Position numbers and translations under genes: made by a program
NCBI GenBank assembly: GCA_965204565.1
Contig: CBDBEU010000003.1
Location: 744,001 to 808,000, forward strand
Length of the DNA stretch: 64,000 bases
Direction: 5' to 3'
From: CBDBEU01 sp965204565
GTDB taxonomy: Bacteria > Pseudomonadota > Alphaproteobacteria > Rhizobiales > TMED25
Notes under the pieces: generated by a model
Databases searched by the model: none
What the model was told of the DNA's origin: nothing
Seen by the model: only the letters and a program-made list of their open reading frames with translations
Shown here: positions 1-6,608 of the stretch, in pieces
Layout of the letters: every line of letters starts with the position of its first letter
Position numbering within the stretch: the first letter of the stretch is position 1

Positions 1-470
1 ACGAAAACCGTATCAATACGATCATCCCGGCCGTGACCGTTCAGGGCGCAGGCGGCGCGGTAGCCGCCAACGGAACGATCCTTTGGGGCAGCGAGACCAC
101 GTCGTCCGATGCTCTGTGGCGGTTCATCAACGTGACGCGGACGCGGGCTGCGATCGAAAAGGCTATTGCACCGGCGTTCCGCTCGGTAATGGACGAAAAC
201 CTGTCGGCACAGCTCGGCATCGCCATCATCCGGTCGCTGCAAATCTTTCTGGACGAATTAAAGGCAGCCGGCGTCATCCTCGGGGGGCGGGCCTATTGGG
301 ACAAGGCGCGCAACTCGTCCCAGTCGCTGCGGTCCGGCATCCTGCGCGTTGAATTCGACGCCGAGGAAGCGCCGCCGCTCAATGACCTGCAGTTCGGTTT
401 CCGCCGCAACTCGGTCTACTTCAACGTTCTGGCCGAGGACATTCTGACCGGTCTCGATCGCGCAGCATAA
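1..470 (+). CDS. Mu-like phage tail sheath protein, C-terminal part (partial)
   Basis: The reading frame is already open at the left edge of the window, so only about the last 155 residues are seen. The segment has the look of the C-terminal domain of contractile-tail sheath proteins: a WRFINVTRTRAAIEKAI stretch, then a helix-rich part with NLSAQLGIAIIRSLQIFL, ending in strands with LRVEFDAEEAPPLNDLQFGF. Sheath proteins polymerise around the tail tube and contract to drive DNA injection. It is followed 11 bases later by the tube gene, the standard sheath-tube order of Myoviridae-type tails. The assignment rests on family resemblance plus gene order. The rest of the gene lies outside the window. 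Confidence 0.85.
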   Translation, partial: ENRINTIIPAVTVQGAGGAVAANGTILWGSETTSSDALWRFINVTRTRAAIEKAIAPAFRSVMDENLSAQLGIAIIRSLQIFLDELKAAGVILGGRAYWDKARNSSQSLRSGILRVEFDAEEAPPLNDLQFGFRRNSVYFNVLAEDILTGLDRAA

Positions 471-481
471 GGAGAACCGAC

Positions 482-1015
482 ATGAACAATCTTCGCCTGC
501 TTCGCGGATTTACCCTGATTGCCGGGGACACCATGGCGCTGACCATCGAAATCGAGGAGATGAAGCTTCCGGTCCTGGAGGAAAAAAGCTTCGACTTCAC
601 GCCGGGAGGCGGCACCGGCGAAACAGCGGTCCCGCTCGGCATCACCAACAAGCTGGAACTGCCCTTCAAGCTGGTCTCGCACAATCCTGACATGGACGTG
701 CTGTTCGGTAGTCCGCCGGGGCAGCGCACTTCGTTCACGGCGGTCAAGTCGCTGTTCGATGACCACGACGACAGCGGCCGCGCAATCGAGGTGACGGTCG
801 ATATCAAGGCCCGTCTGATGAAGATCGATCCCGAACAGATGAAGGGCGGCGAGAAGGCCGGCTACGATCACATGCTTTCGGCAGTGACCTGGTATTCCGA
901 GGTGCACGACAAGAAGGTCATACGCGCGTTCAACTTCCGGCCTGGCGGCTGGACCATTCTCAACGGCACGGGCGTCGGTGACGATCATCGCCGCATCCTG
1001 AGGGTTGGCGGATGA
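482..1015 (+). CDS. Phage major tail tube protein
   Basis: This 177-residue protein sits directly after the sheath gene, where contractile phages carry the tube protein, and its size matches the family. It has a beta-rich pattern with ALTIEIEEMKLPVLEEKSFDFTPGGG, a hydrophobic LELPFKLVSHNPDMDVLFG stretch and an IEVTVDIKARL strand. Tube subunits stack as hexamers to make the inner channel of the tail. The stop overlaps the next start as ATGA, a sign of coupled translation. An AGGAG-like site lies just before the start. The call is from position, size and general family features. Confidence 0.8.
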   Translation: MNNLRLLRGFTLIAGDTMALTIEIEEMKLPVLEEKSFDFTPGGGTGETAVPLGITNKLELPFKLVSHNPDMDVLFGSPPGQRTSFTAVKSLFDDHDDSGRAIEVTVDIKARLMKIDPEQMKGGEKAGYDHMLSAVTWYSEVHDKKVIRAFNFRPGGWTILNGTGVGDDHRRILRVGG

Positions 1016-1437
1016 CGAAGGCGGCAAGCTCGGTAGACGTCAGGCTCACCTTTCCGATCGAACTGGAGGGCAATGCGGCGATCTCAAAGCTGACGATCAG
1101 CCGCCCGAAGACCGCCAACGTCCTGGAACTGATCAAGCTGTTCGGCAAGGACATCGTGACCATTTTGTTGTCGGGCGATGGGGACAGGATGCAGGACAAG
1201 GTCGCCGCGCTCAAATCGGGGGATAGCGAACTGGTCGGTCGGATCGCTTCGCTTCTGGATGCCCACAAGCTCGACGCCCTGGCGGCGGCTTTGGCGAAGC
1301 TGTTCGGCGTGACACCGGAGCAATTCCTTTTGATCGATCCGGCCGATTATCCGGCAATCGGAAGGGCCCTAGCCGATTTTTTTCCCGCGCTCGAGACATT
1401 GACGCAAGCGCCTTGCTCTTCGGGCCAGGCGACATAG
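1012..1437 (+). CDS. Phage tail assembly chaperone, short form (gpE-like)
   Basis: A 141-residue, mostly helical protein between the tube gene and the tape-measure gene, the fixed position of tail assembly chaperones such as P2 gpE. These proteins coat the tape measure while the tube polymerises and are usually made in two lengths by a ribosomal -1 frameshift. Here a run of seven T at 1377-1383 falls in frame as T TTT TTT, encoding Phe-Phe after Asp, 18 codons before the stop. The -1 frame is open from there to 1604. The start overlaps the tube stop. The short form ends at 1437. Confidence 0.75.
   Translation: MTKAASSVDVRLTFPIELEGNAAISKLTISRPKTANVLELIKLFGKDIVTILLSGDGDRMQDKVAALKSGDSELVGRIASLLDAHKLDALAAALAKLFGVTPEQFLLIDPADYPAIGRALADFFPALETLTQAPCSSGQAT
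1377..1383 (+). promoter_or_regulatory. Ribosomal -1 slippery heptamer
   Basis: Seven consecutive T are read in the zero frame as T TTT TTT after a GAT codon, fitting the X XXY YYZ rule for -1 frameshifting. The site lies in the overlap between the two chaperone frames. Confidence 0.7.
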
Positions 1438-1604
1438 CCGGCCGCTTCGGCTGGTCCGCGCTGGAGATCGGTGACCTTGAGCTCGACGAACTTGCTTTCT
1501 GGCACGAACAGGCGCTTGCCGCCGCCGATCGGGACAATGGCCGGCTTCTGAATGCAATTGCCGGTGCTCTGAAAGCTGGAGCCGACGGAGGCGGCAATCC
1601 ATGA
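1377..1604 (+). CDS. Tail assembly chaperone, -1 frameshift extension (gpE'-like)
   Basis: This is the -1 reading frame reached by slippage on the T TTT TTT heptamer at 1377-1383. It is open without a stop to the TGA at 1602-1604. A slip would join the first 124 residues of the short chaperone to 73 more residues, giving about 197 in all. The extension carries an aromatic and acidic segment (GRFGWSALEIGDLELDELAFW) typical of the second domain of such chaperones. The frame has no convincing start of its own; the only candidate near 1413 is a TTG without a clear ribosome site. This supports frameshifting over separate initiation. The end overlaps the tape-measure start at 1601. Confidence 0.7.
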   Translation, partial: FFSRARDIDASALLFGPGDIAGRFGWSALEIGDLELDELAFWHEQALAAADRDNGRLLNAIAGALKAGADGGGNP

Positions 1605-2173
1605 ACGTCTCGGTCATTGTCTCCCTGATAGACCGATATTCGGCGGAAGCGTCCAAATTCAAAAGAACGCTTCAGGGGATGCGCACGGGCGTGCGCGATT
1701 TCGGTCGCGGCCTGGAAGAGGTCGTCACATCCGGTCTTGCCACCCGCTTTGACGAGCGAGCCTTCGGCGATCATCTGAACCGCCTTGAAGCCCGCGCCTC
1801 ACATGCACGTTCCCGCCTTACCGGCGCGCTTGGCATGGCGCTGTCGCTTGCCGCCCCGGTGAAACTCGCCGCTGACTTCGACCAGTCATTCAAGGGCCTT
1901 GAAAAGGTCGTCGGTGCCCCATTGAAGCGGCTTCAGGAGCTTCGTAAATTCGCGCTCGACACCAGCGCCATTGTCCCGGTTGCGGCAAAGGACATTATCG
2001 AACTCATGGCCGAGGCCGCCCAGGGCGGCGTGCCGGTCAATGAACTGGAAGCCTTCTCGCTCTATGTGGCCAACGCAGCCGTCGCCTTCGACATGGCCGG
2101 CGCGGGAAAGCAGTTGGAATTCCCGGTCACCGTCTCCCCCTATGGGGGCGGTGCATTTGGGGGGCTGTTCTGA
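1601..2173 (+). pseudogene. Tape measure protein N-terminus fused in frame to a gpU-like C-terminus (internal deletion)
   Basis: Residues 1 to about 165 resemble the N-terminus of a phage tape measure protein: a helical start with the SLIDRYSAEASKFKRTLQGM motif, then the TP901-type core segment (DFDQSFKGLEKVVG and IVPVAAKDIIELMAEAAQGG). Tape measure proteins usually exceed 600 residues; this one has only 190. The last 20 or so residues (KQLEFPVTVSPYGGGAFG) look instead like the end of a P2 gpU-type tail terminator, the gene normally found between the tape measure and gpX. The simplest reading is a deletion of roughly 2 kb that joined the two genes in frame. The product could not set a normal tail length, so this prophage is probably defective. 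Confidence 0.65.
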
Positions 2174-2415
2174 TGGCGACGGTCAAGGTCACCGGCACCG
2201 AAATGGGCATCGAGGAAATCGCCTGGAGGTTTCGCCAGCAGCTCTATCCCGACGACCCGGACCGCGCCGCCCGGCTCTCCGGTTATGTCGAGCAAATCTT
2301 CGATCTCAATCCGGGCCTGGCGGAAGTGAGTCACAACGTGCCGGTCGGGACCGAAATTGTCATGCCGGATGCCGAGACGGAAACACCGATCGGCCCGAAC
2401 CGGCTATGGGGCTGA
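2173..2415 (+). CDS. Phage tail protein X (gpX-like, LysM-type)
   Basis: An 80-residue protein whose start overlaps the preceding stop. It has the arrangement of P2 gpX-like proteins: a short strand, an IAWRFRQQLYPDD helix and a VEQIFDLNPGLAEV segment followed by a PVGTEIVMP turn, which resembles a LysM-type fold. In P2-like phages gpX is a small baseplate-associated tail protein encoded just before the late-control D gene, exactly the position seen here. Confidence 0.8.
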   Translation: MATVKVTGTEMGIEEIAWRFRQQLYPDDPDRAARLSGYVEQIFDLNPGLAEVSHNVPVGTEIVMPDAETETPIGPNRLWG

Positions 2416-2418
2416 TCC

Positions 2419-3414
2419 ATGCGTCCGGTCATCAGGGTGCTGGCAGGCGGTTCGCCGGTCAACGGCATTTTCTATTCCAGGCTCATTTCGTGCGGAATCA
2501 GGGACGAAAGCGGACAGGAAAGCGATACGCTCGAATGCACGTTCGACTGGCGCGGTTATGCCATCGCCCTGCCGAACGAGGGCGCCATTCTGGAACCCCT
2601 GTTCGGCTATGCCGGCGGCGCGCTCACCTCGATGGGCAAATTCGTGGTCGACGGCTACACGTCTGCCGGCGGACCGGACGGGTTGTTGCTGACCGTCACC
2701 GCCCACGCTGCGGATATCCGCGAAGAGCTCAAGCAGAAGAAGACCGAATATTTCGATGACACCACGCCTGGCTCGATGCTGCAAAAGGTATTCGGCGAGC
2801 ATGGTGCGCAGATCGAGGTCGACGGCGAACTGTCAGGCATCGAAATCGAATACGAAGCCCGGCGCGACCAATCGCCCCTGGACTTCGCCACCCGCCTTGC
2901 AGACCGCCACAACGCCATTTTCAAAGCCGGTGGCGGCAGGTTCCTGTTTGTGTCGCGCGGTAGCCGGAAAAAGAGCTCCGGCGGCTCTCTTGCGCCGGTT
3001 CTGATCACGCGGCCGGAATGCCGCGACTGGAGCATCTCTGGCAAGCCGCGTCCGCGCTACGGCAAGGTGGTCGCCAAGTGGCATGATCCGAAGGAGGGAA
3101 AGACCAGGTTCGAAACGGTCGACACCGGCGGCAAGGGGCCTATCCGCACCATCAAGTCTCATTTCAAGAACAGGGAAGACGCCAGGCAGGGCGCGAAGGC
3201 CGAGGCGACCAGGCTGAACCGGGCACGCGCGGAAGGACACTTCACCCAATATGGCCGTGTCGATGCAACCGCGGAAGCCGATGTGATCGCCAGCGGCTTC
3301 GGGCCCGCGGAGAATGGCATGTGGCGCGCACGGGCCGTCGCGCACTCATTTGAACGCTCGGCGGGCTTCATAACCACAATCGAGGTCGAAGCGCCGGAGA
3401 CGCCGAAGAAATGA
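2419..3414 (+). CDS. Phage late control D family protein (tail hub, gpD-like)
   Basis: This 331-residue protein has the size and pattern of the gpD / gp27-like hub family: an N-terminal strand region with ISCGIRDESGQESDTLECTF, a central DDTTPGSMLQKVFGEHGA segment, the SPLDFATRLADRHNAIFK motif, and a C-terminal beta domain ending in SAGFITTIEVEAPE. These proteins form the baseplate hub beneath the tail tube. The gene starts four bases after gpX and appears intact. It is the last recognisable phage gene of this module; an IS scrap begins about 130 bases downstream and no lysis or fibre genes follow. Confidence 0.85.
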   Translation: MRPVIRVLAGGSPVNGIFYSRLISCGIRDESGQESDTLECTFDWRGYAIALPNEGAILEPLFGYAGGALTSMGKFVVDGYTSAGGPDGLLLTVTAHAADIREELKQKKTEYFDDTTPGSMLQKVFGEHGAQIEVDGELSGIEIEYEARRDQSPLDFATRLADRHNAIFKAGGGRFLFVSRGSRKKSSGGSLAPVLITRPECRDWSISGKPRPRYGKVVAKWHDPKEGKTRFETVDTGGKGPIRTIKSHFKNREDARQGAKAEATRLNRARAEGHFTQYGRVDATAEADVIASGFGPAENGMWRARAVAHSFERSAGFITTIEVEAPETPKK

Positions 3415-3444
3415 GGGCCTTCAAATGGATGTTGAAAGGTGTTC

Positions 3445-3460
3445 GAGAGAGAGAGAGAGA
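3445..3460. repeat. (GA)8 simple repeat
   Basis: Eight perfect GA dinucleotides lie just after the gpD gene in non-coding sequence, at the edge of the prophage remnant. Confidence 0.9.
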
Positions 3461-3559
3461 CGATCGGAAGCGACAAAACCAATACCCGGCCACCGCCGAT
3501 ATGACAAAAACGGCCGCTACAGGTGACCTGCACTGTGATCAAACCCGGTGTCAAAAAAA

Positions 3560-3770
3560 GCTCAAACCGGGTGTCACGCTACACCGGCGGCGGAAAAGGG
3601 GGACCTTGGCCCATGGTATCGGCCTCACCAAAGGCGGACGCAACACCAGGCTCCACGCCGTCTGCGACCACAAAGCTCGCCCCATGGTTTTGTCAATTGC
3701 GTCCTGCTCCAGACGCCCGGAAACGTGCATGATTGCAAGGCCGCACAGCGCTGGACCGAGCCATCCTTGC
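3560..3770 (+). mobile_element. IS5-family (IS427-like) transposase fragment
   Basis: The sequence matches, at about 200 bases, the internal part of the element seen at 48.3-49.1 kb and 31.0-31.4 kb. Read across frames it gives the GGGKG, HGIG and TKGGRNTRLHAVCDHK blocks around the first catalytic part of IS427-type DDE transposases, then the PGNVHDCKAA motif. Frame changes are needed to follow the homology, and both ends are missing. It abuts the prophage tail module and probably marks an old breakpoint. Confidence 0.7.
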
Positions 3771-4149
3771 CGCGATCCGCCGACTACGAGCGCCACCGGC
3801 GTGCGCGTGACATTGAAACCGGCCGAAAGCGGCTCGACAGGTCTGTCCGTCGTCGGGTTCACGGCCCGATCCGTCCGGTTCCGTGCGCTTTCCCGACCAC
3901 CGGCCAACTTCGAGGCGAAAAAGCCTGATCAACCGGCCGGATCAGACGATCTGGCCGTAAAACGGCAGGCCACTTGGGAAATGTCGGTTGATGTATAATC
4001 GTGCCTGTCTCACTAATAATGATTATTTCGGTTCGGATGCTGCGGTCGCGGGGCAGAGTTGCGGGCGCAAGTGTCTTCTCTTACCATCGCCTTCCAAAAC
4101 ATGCCGCCCTGTGGCAGGCGGGTGAAACAAGGCTACGGAGGCAAGGCGT
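3771..4149. other. Intergenic stretch without a recognised gene
   Basis: About 380 bases between the IS fragment and the ankyrin gene. Open frames here are short and show no family signature. The last part carries a GGAGG ribosome site (about 4136) for the ankyrin gene. Confidence 0.5.
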
Positions 4150-4620
4150 ATGAAATGGATCGGGTGGGCTGCGATCGCTCTTGTCATATCGCCTGGGCAG
4201 GCATGTGTCCCCGAACCGGGCTGCGATGACTGGAATACCCCGGGCTTTTTCCAGGACGCGGATGGCGATTTGGTGCGCAAATGCCTTGCCGCAGTGGCCG
4301 ATTTCAACGCGCAGAACGAGTATGGCAGCGCCCCGCTGCTCCGGGCGGCCTTTTTTGGCAATGCGGAGGCCATCGCGGCGCTGCTCGCCGCAGGGGCCGA
4401 TCCCAACGCGCGGGGCAAGTATGGCGAAACCCCGCTGCACCGGGCGGCCTATCAAGGCCATGCGGAGGCCATCGCGGCACTGCTCGCCGCAGGGGCCGAT
4501 CCCAACGCGCAGGACAAGGATGGCGTCACCCCGCTGCACCGGGCGGCCCTTTTTCGCCATGCGGAGGCCATCGCGGCACTGCTCGCCGCAGGGGCCAATC
4601 GCAAACGCGCGGGACAATAA
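4150..4620 (+). pseudogene. Secreted ankyrin-repeat protein, frameshifted at its 3' end
   Basis: The protein starts with a short signal peptide (KWIGWAAIALVISPGQAC) and continues with ankyrin repeats of 33 residues, each with the ALLAAGADPNA and TPLHRAA motifs. At DNA level the repeats are 99-base tandem copies that are almost identical, so they arose recently. In the last repeat an extra A in a short A run (near 4603) shifts the frame and gives an early stop at 4620. Without it the frame would continue into DNKGVTP. A dispersed repeat begins about 18 bases later and probably removed the rest of the gene. Ankyrin repeats mediate protein-protein contacts; the partner is unknown. Confidence 0.75.
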
Positions 4621-4637
4621 GGGCGTCACCCCTTCGA

Positions 4638-4735
4638 TGTGGCTCCGTTAATTGATGTGATTGATCGTTGGTTCTGTTATGAGAAACAATCTCTTGATCG
4701 CATTTTGGGGCGAGGCATATGGGAAATGCAGGTTT
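4638..4735 (+). repeat. Dispersed ~99-bp repeat unit, copy 1
   Basis: This unit contains the shared blocks GGCTCC, TTAATTGATGTGATTGATCG and CATTTTGGGGCG and ends in GGCATATGGG. Related copies lie at about 13691-13760 and 22243-22341 (minus), 17178-17276 and 39322-39420 (plus). In the two plus-strand copies the unit runs straight into an IS1380-type transposase, so it is probably the terminal region of that element left behind here as a solo end. Confidence 0.75.
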
Positions 4736-4776
4736 AATGTCTGGCCCGCTTACGGGCGCAATTTCCGGAGAGTCTG

Positions 4777-5556
4777 GTGACGCGCTTTATCCTCCACAAC
4801 GCCCCTCAATCGACCTGCAGCCAGCGTGTGCGCTTCACGCTGCACGCCAAGGGTCTGGCATTCGATGAAATATCACTCGATCTGTTCTCGGGCGACCAGC
4901 TGAAACCCGAATATCTGGCGATCAACCCCAATGGCGTGGTGCCGACACTGGTCGACAACGCGGCCGCGATCATCGATTCCTCGGTGATCATGGAATACCT
5001 CGATGAGGTGTTTGCCGCGCCGGTGTGCTTTACCCCGCAAGCCCCGATCAGCCGTGCGCAGATGCGCGCCATCATTCAGTTTATCAACGAGGTGCCCACC
5101 CCCGCGATCCGCACGCCTTCCTACAACCTCGCCTTCCTGCCGCACTTTCAAGCGATGAGCGAAGAAGCGTTCATGGCGCTGGCGGAGTCAAAACCGCTGA
5201 GGAAGGAATTTCTGCTCTCCATGGGACGCACCGGCTTTCCTGAAAAGGAGATGAATATTGCACTCGACCGGCTCAACTGCGCGGTCGAGCGCATGAATGC
5301 TCATTTCACCGAAAGCGGCGGGCCGTGGCTGATGGGCGAGATGCTGACCCTCGCCGACATTGCGGTGATGCCGGTGATCGTGCGCATGGACGACATCAAT
5401 CTGCATGAGGCCTGGAACGACAAGCCGGCGATTGCCCGCTGGCTTGAGGCATTTCGCGCCCATCCGGCCTTTGAGCCGACTTTCTACAAAGGCACCATGC
5501 TGACAGACAAATACCCGCACCTCGCATCCTTGCGCGAGGCACGGGCAGCAGAGTGA
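4777..5556 (+). CDS. Glutathione S-transferase family protein
   Basis: This 259-residue protein has the two-domain GST layout. An N-terminal thioredoxin-like domain (about residues 1-85) contains the CSQRVRFTLHAKGL active-site helix, NPNGVVPTLVD with the cis-Pro, and the DSSVIMEYLDE glutathione-binding motif. An all-helical C-terminal domain contains LTLADIAVMPVIVRM. GSTs conjugate or transfer glutathione in detoxification and in aromatic catabolism. The GTG start at 4777 is supported by a CCGGAG site seven bases upstream. The gene converges on the dehydrogenase gene at 5606. The substrate cannot be inferred. Confidence 0.85.
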   Translation: MTRFILHNAPQSTCSQRVRFTLHAKGLAFDEISLDLFSGDQLKPEYLAINPNGVVPTLVDNAAAIIDSSVIMEYLDEVFAAPVCFTPQAPISRAQMRAIIQFINEVPTPAIRTPSYNLAFLPHFQAMSEEAFMALAESKPLRKEFLLSMGRTGFPEKEMNIALDRLNCAVERMNAHFTESGGPWLMGEMLTLADIAVMPVIVRMDDINLHEAWNDKPAIARWLEAFRAHPAFEPTFYKGTMLTDKYPHLASLREARAAE

Positions 5557-5605
5557 CCGGGGCGGGCCTTGGCCCGACCATCAAGGTCAGTGGTCAGTGG
5601 CCAGA

Positions 5606-6553
5606 TCAGTCCTTGGGCTCGAGCCCGGTCGGGACCGGCACATTTTCCGGCTCAATCGTCACGCCGGCACCATCGGCAACCGTCTCGATCAGCATGCCGA
5701 AATCGCGTTCCAGATTCGCCGGGTCGATCTTGGCGACACGGCCCGCATGATGCTGCACCGCCTGGCGAGTAGCCGCAGCAACCGGCATCGGTACGCCAAG
5801 GGCACGTGCTTCGGCCAATCCAAGATCCATGTCCTTGAGCAGCAGCAGCGGGGTAAAGGTGGTGGTCCAATCCAGATTGGCAAGCGCGTTCGACTTGTAG
5901 CGGGTAAAGGGCGATCCCATCACCGAGTCATTGATGAAGTTGAGGAACGCATGGCGCGGCACGCCGGCTTTTTCGGCAAGAACCGTGATCTCGGACAGAT
6001 TCTGGATCACCACGCCCAGCATCACATTGTGCGCAATCTTGCAAAAGCGCGAAAGCTCGCCCTCTCCCACATACGCCACGCCGCGCGGCGCGATGGTCTC
6101 AAGATAGGGCCGCACGGTCTCAAAAGCTTCTTTCGGCCCTGAAGTCACGGTCGACAGAACGCCGGCCTTCACCGCCTTGCCATTGCCGCTCACCGGTGAG
6201 GCGATATAGCCGATACCAAGCCCCTCGAGCTGGTCGCGTACCTCTCCCGATTCGTCAGATCCGACCGAAGAGCAGTCGACTATGATCTTGGGCTTGGCCG
6301 CTCCCGAGGCAGCACCGCCATCGCCGAACAGAACCTGCTTCAGGTCCTTGCCGGTCGAGACCATGGTGAACAGGATATCGACATCGCCGAGTTCACCGAC
6401 ACCATCGACAATACTGGCGCCATTTTCCGAAAGCGGCTCGGCCTTGGCTCTTGTGCGGTTCCACACCCGAATATTGCATCCTGCCTTGGCAAGACGCTCC
6501 GCCATCGGGTATCCCATGCGACCGGCACCAATCCAGCCAAGTGTGTGGTTCAT
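5606..6553 (-). CDS. NAD(P)-dependent 3-hydroxyisobutyrate dehydrogenase-like oxidoreductase
   Basis: A 315-residue member of the beta-hydroxyacid dehydrogenase family (3-hydroxyisobutyrate dehydrogenase, tartronate semialdehyde reductase). It begins with the Rossmann motif GWIGAGRMGYPMAERL, has the substrate-binding SPVSGNGKAVKAG segment around residue 120, and the catalytic-lysine region RFCKIAHNVMLG. The ATG at 6553 is chosen because it precedes the Rossmann strand directly; upstream in-frame sequence has no conserved features. It is the last gene of a five-gene minus-strand operon with the 2-oxoacid dehydrogenase genes, 55 bases after E2. It probably oxidises a hydroxy acid to feed, or reduces a product of, that complex. 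The exact substrate is unknown. Confidence 0.8.
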   Translation of the reverse strand: MNHTLGWIGAGRMGYPMAERLAKAGCNIRVWNRTRAKAEPLSENGASIVDGVGELGDVDILFTMVSTGKDLKQVLFGDGGAASGAAKPKIIVDCSSVGSDESGEVRDQLEGLGIGYIASPVSGNGKAVKAGVLSTVTSGPKEAFETVRPYLETIAPRGVAYVGEGELSRFCKIAHNVMLGVVIQNLSEITVLAEKAGVPRHAFLNFINDSVMGSPFTRYKSNALANLDWTTTFTPLLLLKDMDLGLAEARALGVPMPVAAATRQAVQHHAGRVAKIDPANLERDFGMLIETVADGAGVTIEPENVPVPTGLEPKD

Positions 6554-6608
6554 ATTGGACACTATTCTCTCCGGGTATGGCTTTAGTTGTTGATGACATG
6601 ACTGCGCA

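Noticed and set aside
1413..1604. A separate 63-residue gene starting at TTG
   Set aside because: No ribosome site, and the frame is reached naturally by the -1 slip at 1377-1383, so it is better read as the chaperone extension.
3539..3576. 15-bp direct repeats (TCAAACCCGGTGTCA and TCAAACCGGGTGTCA) as phage attachment sites
   Set aside because: The second copy falls inside the IS427-like homology, and no matching partner is seen at the other phage remnant.
3411..3998. A 195-residue open frame after gpD
   Set aside because: It runs through an IS427-like fragment in the wrong frame, contains a GA repeat and shows no family signature.
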